This document shows positions 1-4,588 of a DNA stretch of 9,451 nt, piece after piece. Origin of the DNA: Bacteroidota bacterium. Its GTDB lineage: Bacteria > Bacteroidota > Bacteroidia > UBA8524. The notes beneath the pieces are model-generated. The model was not told the DNA's origin, made no database searches, and saw nothing but the letters and a program-made list of their open reading frames with translations. Where the stretch lies: assembly GCA_003531115.1 (NCBI GenBank), contig DQHT01000096.1, positions 955 through 10,405 on the forward strand. The letters are read 5' to 3'. Made by a program: the position numbers and the translations under genes. Within the stretch, counting starts at the first letter, position 1, and each line of letters starts with the position of its first letter.

Positions 1-32
1 CCGGGAAAACAAAAACAGAATACACACGAAGC

Positions 33-215
33 CGCCAAAGCTCTCAGGACCGTAAGGTCCGGCTGCTTTGGCGCGGTGAATATAGATTTCTGCATGAAGA
101 AGCTACCTGGACGTGAGGAGGTGGAGTAAGCAGGGTCTTTAGCCTGGAAATAGCGACGTCCATTTACAGCGGCGCAGCAGGATCAGGAGGCTTTAGGTAT
201 TCACTACAGCCTCTT
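33..215 (+). other. Candidate structured non-coding RNA or element end
   Basis: This stretch has no credible ORF. The best-supported element is a long hairpin: a perfect 9-bp stem (33-41 with 65-73), a small internal loop, then a 5-bp stem (47-51 with 56-60) closed by a GTAA (GNRA-type) tetraloop. Downstream, 108-114 can pair with 156-162 (7 bp), and 185-192 with 208-215 (8 bp, one G-U). The loop of that last hairpin (198-204) is complementary to 76-82, which would make a pseudoknot. Single 7-bp matches are expected by chance in about 200 bases, so only the first hairpin is convincing alone. I cannot assign it to a known RNA family. It could be a small RNA, a guide or bridge RNA left by a mobile element, or simply part of the REP-like cluster next to it. 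Confidence 0.35.
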
Positions 216-220
216 AGGAC

Positions 221-300
221 GCCCTTTCAGGGCTCTGTTTCTTTGAGGGGGCTTCTTGTCCCCGGGTTATACCCGGGGTTAGGGGATGTCCTTTCAGGAC
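221..300. repeat. REP-like cluster of three hairpins
   Basis: Three compact palindromes lie in 80 bases. The outer two (221-233 and 288-300) have 5-bp stems, the same TTC loop and the same core CCTTTCAGG. Their outermost two pairs are G-C/C-G in one copy and G-C/T-A in the other, a compensatory change that preserves pairing. The middle one (260-278) is a perfect 8-bp stem, CCCCGGGT/ACCCGGGG, with a TAT loop. Paired small hairpins around a central GC-rich palindrome resemble the REP/BIME elements mobilised by REP-associated tyrosine transposases (RAYTs), but no such transposase gene is in the window, so the family assignment is inference. Confidence 0.55.
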
Positions 301-382
301 TTGCTGAACAGGGAACTGACTTTGAAATACGAAGTTCGGACAACCTTTTCCGGATGACCGGGAATTAATGCAGATAGACAAG

Positions 383-486
383 CCCACAGTCTCACGATCC
401 CACGATCCCACGATCTCACGATCCCACGATCCAACAGTCCCACAATCTCACGATCCCACAATCCCACGATCCAACAGTCCCACCAC
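383..486. repeat. Tandem repeat, thirteen 8-bp units in perfect phase
   Basis: The segment divides into thirteen consecutive 8-bp units with no gaps. Nearly all are variants of CCCACGAT: CCCACAGT, CTCACGAT, CCCACGAT, CCAACAGT and CCCACAAT, with a degenerate last unit CCCACCAC. There is higher-order structure: a 21-bp stretch starting at 423 recurs exactly at 463, a 40-bp (five-unit) period. Translated in any frame it gives low-complexity repeats (such as S-H-D-P-T-I-P-R), which explains the spurious overlapping ORFs on both strands. It ends 66 bases before the start of the Crp-like gene. Slipped-strand expansion is the likely origin; any regulatory role is speculative. Confidence 0.96.
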
Positions 487-500
487 AACCCAAATGCCCT

Positions 501-538
501 TGGTATTTCCCGGAATTGTAGGAATATTGCGAATACCA
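501..538. promoter_or_regulatory. Inverted repeat upstream of the Crp-like gene
   Basis: A perfect 7-bp inverted repeat, TGGTATT at 501-507 and AATACCA at 532-538, lies 14 bases before the start codon at 553. The arms are 24 bp apart. A short direct repeat, GGAAT(T/A)(G/T), lies between them (from 512 and from 521). The position would suit an autoregulatory operator or a 5' leader hairpin. No TAnnTTTG box is visible here, and the wide spacing is unlike a classical CRP site, so the assignment is weak. Confidence 0.3.
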
Positions 539-552
539 GTAAGGAACTGCCT

Positions 553-1119
553 ATGCCCGGAATGATCGAGGTTTTTCTGTCAATAGAACCGTTAAATGAA
601 GAAATCCAACAGGAACTCAGGGCAGCTATACGATGCAGGGAGCTGACTAAAGGAACCCATTTATTGAAATTTGGGGAGGTGGATCGGTATATGCATTTTG
701 TGGTTCAGGGCTCGGGTAGGGTGTATTATCTGCGGGATGGAAGGGATATAACGGATTACCTGGCTATGGACGGCCAGTTTTTAGGCGGGGTGGAGAGTCT
801 GTTTACCGGCAAAGCTTCGGAAAAGGCCATTGAACTCACAGAAAATTCAATCATCGAATCTATCTATTATCCAAGCTTTGAAAAACTTTGTGCGCGTTAT
901 CACAAGGTGGAACATATCGGTCGAAAGCTGGCCCTATTCGCTTTTCTGGAAGCCCAGAAACGTATTGAATCGATCCGGTTTTTAAGTGCTGCTGAACGTT
1001 ATCAGGAGCTGATCGCAAAATATCCGGGAATTTCGAACCGTATTCCTTTAAAACACCTGGCTTCTTATCTGGGAACCACGCAGGTAAGTATTAGCCGGAT
1101 ACGGGCTGGAATTCAGTAG
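553..1119 (+). CDS. Crp/Fnr-family transcriptional regulator
   Basis: A 188-aa protein with the layout of a Crp/Fnr regulator. A cyclic-nucleotide-binding-type beta-roll spans about residues 25-112 (the run KGTHLLKFGEV, then FVVQGSGRVYYL, then a D-G-Q-F-L-G-G turn). A dimerisation helix covers about 113-145, and a short C-terminal helix-turn-helix about 164-188, where LASYLGTTQVSISRIR is the typical recognition segment. The protein ends just after the HTH, as many Bacteroidota Crp-like proteins do. No cysteine cluster for an Fe-S centre is visible (only C28 and C113), so an oxygen-sensing Fnr role is unlikely; the ligand is unknown. The start at 553 is preferred over the ATG at 562 because AAGGA (541-545) sits 7 nt upstream. 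It is transcribed away from the tandem repeat and is alone on its strand here. Confidence 0.92.
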   Translation: MPGMIEVFLSIEPLNEEIQQELRAAIRCRELTKGTHLLKFGEVDRYMHFVVQGSGRVYYLRDGRDITDYLAMDGQFLGGVESLFTGKASEKAIELTENSIIESIYYPSFEKLCARYHKVEHIGRKLALFAFLEAQKRIESIRFLSAAERYQELIAKYPGISNRIPLKHLASYLGTTQVSISRIRAGIQ

Positions 1120-1120
1120 G

Positions 1121-1239
1121 GGAGCGAGGGAGCGGGCCTTCGGCCAGAGCGGCTGCGTCCGCCGAAGCTATGACCGTAACGAAGTGAAGGGAATAGCGTA
1201 GGTGGAGGGAGCGAAGGAGCGGGCCTTCGGCCAGAGCGG
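1121..1239. repeat. Duplicated 32-bp GC-rich segment
   Basis: A 32-bp segment at 1121-1152 recurs at 1208-1239 with one mismatch. Each copy carries the small self-complementary run GGCCTTCGGCC. The copies flank about 55 bases of unrelated sequence and begin right after the stop codon of the Crp-like gene. No ORF fits. The pair fills most of the gap between that gene and the IS. It may be an intergenic repeat family, but I do not recognise it. Confidence 0.85.
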
Positions 1240-1281
1240 GGGAGCGGGGGGCGTACAAGGTTGGGTGACGGCAAGGGAGTA

Positions 1282-1298
1282 TTCAGAAAAGTGTGTCA
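1282..1298 (+). repeat. IS256-family terminal inverted repeat, transposase 3' side
   Basis: The 17-base sequence TTCAGAAAAGTGTGTCA is the reverse complement of 2653-2669 except for one base (G at 1286). It marks the end of the IS next to the 3' end of the transposase gene. Confidence 0.82.
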
Positions 1299-1306
1299 TT
1301 CATTCC

Positions 1307-1358
1307 CTTAGCGGGGAAGCCCTGGAGGCCGTTAGGCCGGAGGGGCTTCCCCGCTAAG
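1307..1358. terminator. Long perfect stem-loop inside the IS, just after the transposase gene
   Basis: A perfect 16-bp stem (1307-1322 with 1343-1358) surrounds a 20-base loop that can itself pair (GGCC-GTTA-GGCC). It lies 9 bp beyond the transposase stop codon and just inside the left terminal repeat. On the minus strand no T-run follows, so it is not a classical terminator for the transposase. On the plus strand it is followed by T-rich sequence (1359-1374), so it may instead stop transcription entering the IS from the Crp-like gene. The hairpin itself is certain; the function is inferred. Confidence 0.6.
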
Positions 1359-1367
1359 ATAGCATTT

Positions 1368-2621
1368 TCATTTTAGGTGTCTTTCATACCTGTCTTCATA
1401 TTTTTCCAGGAGTTCTCTTTGTATTGGGGTCCAGTCATAAGATGTGCGTTTCCATGACTTTTCATTGTGCATTAGCGTTAGATAAAGCTGTTTTAATAGC
1501 GCCTGATCATTTACCCAGGCACCTTTTGATTTAGTGACTTTGCGCATGCATCTATGCAGGGCTTCCACCGGATTTGTCGTGTAAATCATTCTCCTGATAT
1601 TTTCACTGTAATCCATGAAGTGCATCAGTTCTTCCCAGTTATCTTCCCATTTTTTACTCACCTCTTTGTATTTGGTATCCCATGTTACCTTGAAGGCTTC
1701 AAGTGCCACCAGGGCTTGTTCCCGGTTGACTGAGCTGTATATTTTTCGTAAGTCACTGCAGATTGCCCTGGCATCTTTCCAGCCTACAAAACGTATCGAA
1801 CTACGTATCATATGTACGATACAGCGTTGAACTTGGCTCAGCGGATATACTTCTTCGATCACCTCTTTGAAGCCCTTTAAGCCATCTACACAGAAGATAA
1901 TAACATCTTCAACCCCGCGTCGTTTTAGGTCTTCTAAGATTAATCCCCAATGTCGGGATCCTTCTGTTTCACTCAGATATAGCCCTAATACATCCCTTGC
2001 TCCGTAAGCATTTATGCCATAGACGGTATAAACGGCTTTCATGATTACTTGGTTTTGTTCTCGTACCTTATAGTGGATGGCATCCAGGTAAATAATGCAA
2101 TAAAGGGCGTTTAATGATCGATTTTGCCAACTTACTATTTCATCCCATACACGATTTGTTATGGCTGTAATAGTGCCTGCGCTCACTTCAACACCATAAA
2201 TTTCCCGCAACTGATGCCTGATGTCTTCAATAGATTGACCTCGCGCATAAAAGCTCAAAATCACGTTATCCATACCCGTGCTAAACTCCCTGTCCCATTT
2301 ACCAACAATACTCGGGTCAAACGTTCCTGAACGATCTCGTGGAGTCTCTATATTCAGTGGCCCAACTGTACTCCTTACAGTCTTACTAAGTTTACCGTTG
2401 CGACGATTAGTGGGGTCATTCTCCTTTTCAGAACTTAAATGACCATCCATTTCTCCATCTAAAGAAGCGTTTACCAACGCTTGGAGCAAATCTGTGAAAA
2501 TTCCTCTCTCGCCAATTATATCATCTCCCTGATATAATCTGCGCAATACTTCTTCTCGGCGGTCTTTGTCTGGAATTAAATCTTCCATCCTAGGACTCCG
2601 GTTTTTTTTCCTTTTATCCAT
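1368..2621 (-). CDS. IS256-family transposase (Transposase_mut)
   Basis: A 417-aa, full-length DDE transposase of the IS256/mutator type, which excises and inserts the surrounding IS by a copy-out mechanism. The catalytic residues are visible: D180 in I-I-Y-L-D-A-I-H, D246 in F-C-V-D-G-L-K-G-F, and E353 in T-N-P-V-E-A-L-H-R. The C-x2-H pair typical of the family sits at C267/H270 (R-C-I-V-H-M-I-R-S). The N-terminal region (about 20-160) contains the expected D-G-E-M-D-G-H-L and R-R-N-G motifs, involved in DNA binding in this family. The ATG at 2621 is preceded by AT-rich sequence with no Shine-Dalgarno. The reading frame has no stops or frameshifts, consistent with a functional copy. Confidence 0.96.
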   Translation of the reverse strand: MDKRKKNRSPRMEDLIPDKDRREEVLRRLYQGDDIIGERGIFTDLLQALVNASLDGEMDGHLSSEKENDPTNRRNGKLSKTVRSTVGPLNIETPRDRSGTFDPSIVGKWDREFSTGMDNVILSFYARGQSIEDIRHQLREIYGVEVSAGTITAITNRVWDEIVSWQNRSLNALYCIIYLDAIHYKVREQNQVIMKAVYTVYGINAYGARDVLGLYLSETEGSRHWGLILEDLKRRGVEDVIIFCVDGLKGFKEVIEEVYPLSQVQRCIVHMIRSSIRFVGWKDARAICSDLRKIYSSVNREQALVALEAFKVTWDTKYKEVSKKWEDNWEELMHFMDYSENIRRMIYTTNPVEALHRCMRKVTKSKGAWVNDQALLKQLYLTLMHNEKSWKRTSYDWTPIQRELLEKYEDRYERHLK

Positions 2622-2652
2622 GTGTCTAAATTAGTTTTCATGTTTCTAATCT

Positions 2653-2669
2653 TGACACACTTTTTTGAA
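2653..2669 (-). repeat. IS256-family terminal inverted repeat, transposase 5' side
   Basis: Reverse complement of the repeat at 1282-1298 with one mismatch. It lies 31 bp upstream of the transposase start and 22 bp from the stop codon of the neighbouring acidic-protein gene. Confidence 0.82.
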
Positions 2670-2691
2670 CAGTCTCAACCATTAAGAAGCC

Positions 2692-3219
2692 TTAGCCACT
2701 GTCATCCTCATCAAGTCGTCTTATGAGTTCATCCAGACTTATCGTGTTTGCCTTTTTTTCTTCGTCTGTCAGGTTTTCGTATTCTTCCATGCTGCTCTTT
2801 ATCGAGTCAAACTGTTCCTGAATTTCCAATTCTTCAAATCCGATAAAAGTCAATTCGTAAAGGCAATGAGCGATTATTTCCAGTTCCGAAAAATTCATTA
2901 TCGTCTCGGGTGCCAGATCCATTCCAAGCCATTTTTTCCATGATGTAAACTCAAGTGCATAGCTGTCTGCTAGCGAGTCCGGGTCTTTCACTCTATTTCT
3001 CCCTGAAACATCAATATAGGTATCGTTATCGTCTTCAAATTCAGAGTCGTATACTGTCAATACGATATTCATTTCAACATCTTCCGGTTCCTTTATTTTT
3101 AATATTTCAAAAACGTTCTTGTATTCCTCAATCAAGTCTTTCTGGCCTGGATACAAGTCTAATAAAGTCAGCTCAACGCTAAGCCAGTTGTTTGATTTTA
3201 TGAGCTCGTAAAATTTCAT
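2692..3219 (-). CDS. Acidic cytoplasmic protein, DUF6557-like
   Basis: A 175-aa soluble protein with no signal peptide or membrane segment. It resembles what I recall of DUF6557 proteins of Bacteroidota: N-terminal M-K-F-Y-E-L-I-K, a YIDVSG segment (68-73), the block Y-A-L-E-F-T-S-W-K-K-W-L-G-M (87-100), and F-S-E-L-E-I-I-A-H-C-L-Y-E-L-T-F-I-G-F (110-128). The C-terminus is very acidic and ends in D-E-D-D-S-G. Its function is unknown. The ATG at 3219 is preferred over an in-frame TTG at 3243 because that TTG lies inside a TAAATTTG promoter box. It sits between the IS right end (22 bp away) and a broken YhcG-type gene, and appears to have its own promoter. The family name is from memory and should be treated as probable. 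Confidence 0.8.
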   Translation of the reverse strand: MKFYELIKSNNWLSVELTLLDLYPGQKDLIEEYKNVFEILKIKEPEDVEMNIVLTVYDSEFEDDNDTYIDVSGRNRVKDPDSLADSYALEFTSWKKWLGMDLAPETIMNFSELEIIAHCLYELTFIGFEELEIQEQFDSIKSSMEEYENLTDEEKKANTISLDELIRRLDEDDSG

Positions 3220-3240
3220 TCTTAATGAGGACTCCGAATT

Positions 3241-3248
3241 CAAATTTA
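3241..3248 (-). promoter_or_regulatory. Bacteroidota -7 box of the DUF6557-like gene
   Basis: TAAATTTG on the minus strand fits the Bacteroidota -7 consensus TAnnTTTG and lies 21 nt before the ATG at 3219. No TTG is visible at a suitable -33 distance. The box starts after the stop of the truncated YhcG-like gene, so the downstream gene can be expressed independently. Confidence 0.45.
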
Positions 3249-3264
3249 CTAAATCTATCTCAAT

Positions 3265-3606
3265 CTAATGAAGTCGCTTACATCTTGAAAAAATTAGCAT
3301 ATTGTGGGTCCAACTAATTTCTCTCACCAGTGGTGAGAGTTTTGGGAAGTCCCTGTATGTCTCATAAAATTGCTTCATCCTCCAAATATTCTTGTCGGAG
3401 AACCCCCTTATTTCTGGTTCGTTTTGCTGAATTAATTGGGCTAATTCAGTGACTACAGAGTCGCCCCATTCCGATTTTTCAAGTTTCTCAATAATATACT
3501 TCCCAATGTTCCAATAAAGGTTAATTAATTCAGTGTTTACGGCTCTAATTGCATCCGTCCGGGATTGCTTTATAAGTTGAACGATGTCCGTAAACCGATT
3601 GTCCAT
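3265..3606 (-). pseudogene. Truncated YhcG/DUF1016-type PDDEXK nuclease, N-terminal domain only
   Basis: 113 residues match the N-terminal domain of the YhcG (DUF1016) family: T-E-L-I-N-L-Y-W-N-I-G-K-Y-I (26-39), G-F-S-D-K-N-I-W-R-M-K-Q-F-Y-E-T-Y (68-84), and E-I-S-W-T-H-N-M-L-I-F-S-R-C-K (96-110). Full-length members run to roughly 340-370 aa and carry a C-terminal PDDEXK nuclease domain. Here the reading frame stops three residues after S-R-C-K, and none of the three frames continues the family sequence, so the nuclease domain has been deleted rather than frameshifted. The ATG at 3606 matches the family start; an upstream TTG at 3627 lies within a promoter box and is rejected. The family is linked to defence and recombination loci. 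The product cannot be a nuclease but might still fold. Confidence 0.88.
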
Positions 3607-3624
3607 ATATTCTTCACTAGGACA

Positions 3625-3632
3625 CAAATTTA
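3625..3632 (-). promoter_or_regulatory. Bacteroidota -7 box upstream of the yhcG-like remnant
   Basis: TAAATTTG on the minus strand fits TAnnTTTG and lies 18 nt before the ATG at 3606. It is the same octamer as the one before the DUF6557-like gene. No clear -33 TTG is present. Confidence 0.4.
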
Positions 3633-3663
3633 AAAATTATACATCTTGTTAAGAAAGTTAGTC

Positions 3664-3677
3664 TGCTCATGCGAGCA
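3664..3677 (-). terminator. Short hairpin after the lipoprotein gene
   Basis: TGCTC and GAGCA form a 5-bp stem around a 4-base loop, starting directly after the lipoprotein stop codon on the minus strand. The sequence after it is only moderately T-rich, so it is at best a weak terminator. Confidence 0.22.
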
Positions 3678-4325
3678 TTATTCCCGAATTCTATAAATTC
3701 TCAAGTCAGGCACAAGACAATTATGATAGGACAGAACAAACAATTCCGTACCGTTACTATTTTCAAACAGGTCAATATTCGCGAGTCCTTTTATGGTTAA
3801 TTCTCTATTGTTCCTTATCAAATTGACCTGGCCGGAATAACTATCATCGCAAGAAAGTCCGTTTTTAGTGAGATGTACCTTTCCCAACTTAGCCCCATAA
3901 ACTTGTCCAACATCATATTTCTTGTATTGATAATTAAGTGAAGCCACTGGATTTATTTCCAGCTCTTCCACGTTCGCTGATCTTTTATCAAATCGAATCG
4001 TGTCTCCCTCAAGGATCAAATTCCATTTCTGTAAGCGAAAATAGGTGTCTTTACCTTCCACCAAAACGATCGGGTAATTGCCAATGAAGTAGTGAAACCT
4101 ACCTTGTGGACTATAAAATTCTTCGCCATCGGCTTGAAGCAGGAAATCAACTTTTAAATCTGTCGCGTTGATTATTTCAAAAGGGGGAATTTCCAGCTTT
4201 TCAACAACCTCTTTCTCTACATCCTGAAAGTCAGCACTTGAGCCGTCCGTATTTTTCGGGCCAGATGAACATCCTACAATGAGGCCGATAAGTGCATGAA
4301 TCAAGAACGAATTTGAACGTCTCAT
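3678..4325 (-). CDS. Putative lipoprotein of unknown function
   Basis: A 215-aa protein with a lipoprotein signal peptide: basic N-terminus (M-R-R), a hydrophobic stretch at about 7-18, and a lipobox L-I-V-G followed by C19. After cleavage it would be anchored by lipid at C19, most likely in the outer membrane or its periplasmic face. A Ser/Gly/Asp-rich linker follows (about 20-35). The rest looks mainly beta-strand, with alternating hydrophobic and aromatic residues (F-H-Y-F-I-G-N-Y, Y-F-R-L-Q-K-W-N-L-I-L). Two cysteines (C159, C203) could form a disulfide. I do not recognise the family. It starts with ATG and lies between two truncated genes on the same strand, so it is probably accessory. 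That it is a real gene is supported by the signal peptide and the clean 648-bp frame. Confidence 0.78.
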   Translation of the reverse strand: MRRSNSFLIHALIGLIVGCSSGPKNTDGSSADFQDVEKEVVEKLEIPPFEIINATDLKVDFLLQADGEEFYSPQGRFHYFIGNYPIVLVEGKDTYFRLQKWNLILEGDTIRFDKRSANVEELEINPVASLNYQYKKYDVGQVYGAKLGKVHLTKNGLSCDDSYSGQVNLIRNNRELTIKGLANIDLFENSNGTELFVLSYHNCLVPDLRIYRIRE

Positions 4326-4363
4326 AACTCAATTTACAGATTTCAGGCCGGCCGGTTTTTATT

Positions 4364-4540
4364 CTAACTTGGATCCGGGGCTTCAATGGGAAAGTACTCA
4401 TTCTCATAATTTTCTATGAGCAAAGAAAGTACTTCAGCTTCGTCACCCTCTTTGGAATCGGGTTTAGCATCGAAAATTACGTTAAGCCTCTCAAGCGCTT
4501 TGTAATAGTCTTTTTCTGATTTAATCGGCTTTAGTTCCAT
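4364..4540 (-). pseudogene. HigA-type antitoxin remnant, N-terminal region only
   Basis: A 58-codon frame starts M-E-L-K-P-I-K-S-E-K-D-Y and continues A-L-E-R-L-N-V-I-F-D-A-K-P, E-G-D-E-A-E-V-L-S-L-L-I-E-N-Y-E and F-P-I-E-A-P-D-P, then stops. This closely matches the N-terminus of HigA-like antitoxins (COG5499 type). In those proteins the P-D-P is followed by I-E-A-I-K-F-R-M-E-Q and an HTH_3 DNA-binding domain. That domain is absent, and no frame of the next 60 bases resembles it. No HigB-type toxin gene lies upstream, where only about 40 bases separate it from rocD. It is therefore a remnant of a toxin-antitoxin locus, not a working module. It may be co-transcribed from rocD if the intervening hairpin is leaky. 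Confidence 0.85.
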
Positions 4541-4571
4541 TTCCGTTTCTTTTTAATACACCCCTTATAAA

Positions 4572-4588
4572 CGGAGTCCCTTACTCCG
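4572..4588 (-). terminator. Possible rocD terminator overlapping its stop codon
   Basis: On the minus strand CGGAG and CTCCG form a GC-rich 5-bp stem with a 7-base loop that contains the rocD stop codon, followed by TTTAT. The short stem and weak T-tract make this a tentative Rho-independent terminator. Confidence 0.35.

Larger units (their letters stand above)
1282..2669 (-). mobile_element. IS256-family insertion sequence
   Basis: The element is about 1.39 kb, normal for IS256 members. It has 17-bp terminal inverted repeats with one mismatch (1282-1298 and 2653-2669), sharing the core AAAAGTGTGTCA, and one transposase gene filling the interior on the minus strand. Both ends and the ORF look intact, so it may still be active. 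I looked for the 8-9 bp target duplication typical of the family and found none that convinces, so the exact outer boundaries may be off by a few bases, or the flanks have changed since insertion. It separates the Crp-like gene from the accessory block to its right. Confidence 0.88.

Noticed and set aside
33..300. IscB-type omega RNA or IS110 bridge RNA
   Set aside because: The hairpin-rich layout is suggestive, but no IscB, TnpB or IS110 gene is in the window and I could not match the helices to those RNAs from memory, so the region is left unassigned.
383..486. CRISPR array
   Set aside because: The units are contiguous 8-mers with no spacers and no neighbouring cas genes.
214..565. ORFs of 64-65 codons on both strands across the 8-bp repeat
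   Set aside because: Their sequence is low-complexity and arises from the tandem array read in different frames. They have no ribosome-binding site, and the same region is open on both strands.
1274..2678. Target-site duplication of the IS256 element
   Set aside because: I compared the 8-9 bases outside the terminal repeats at several register shifts and found no match beyond a shared CAG, so none is claimed.
3220..3243. Upstream TTG start adding 8 residues to the DUF6557-like protein
   Set aside because: The TTG lies within the TAAATTTG promoter box, and the family-like start M-K-F-Y-E-L-I begins at the ATG at 3219.
3607..3627. Upstream TTG start adding 7 residues to the YhcG remnant
   Set aside because: The TTG is again inside a TAAATTTG box; the ATG at 3606 gives the normal family N-terminus.
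2692..4540. Integron cassette array
   Set aside because: The small same-strand genes suggested cassettes, but no paired RYYYAAC/GTTRRRY core sites or long imperfect palindromes are present between the genes.
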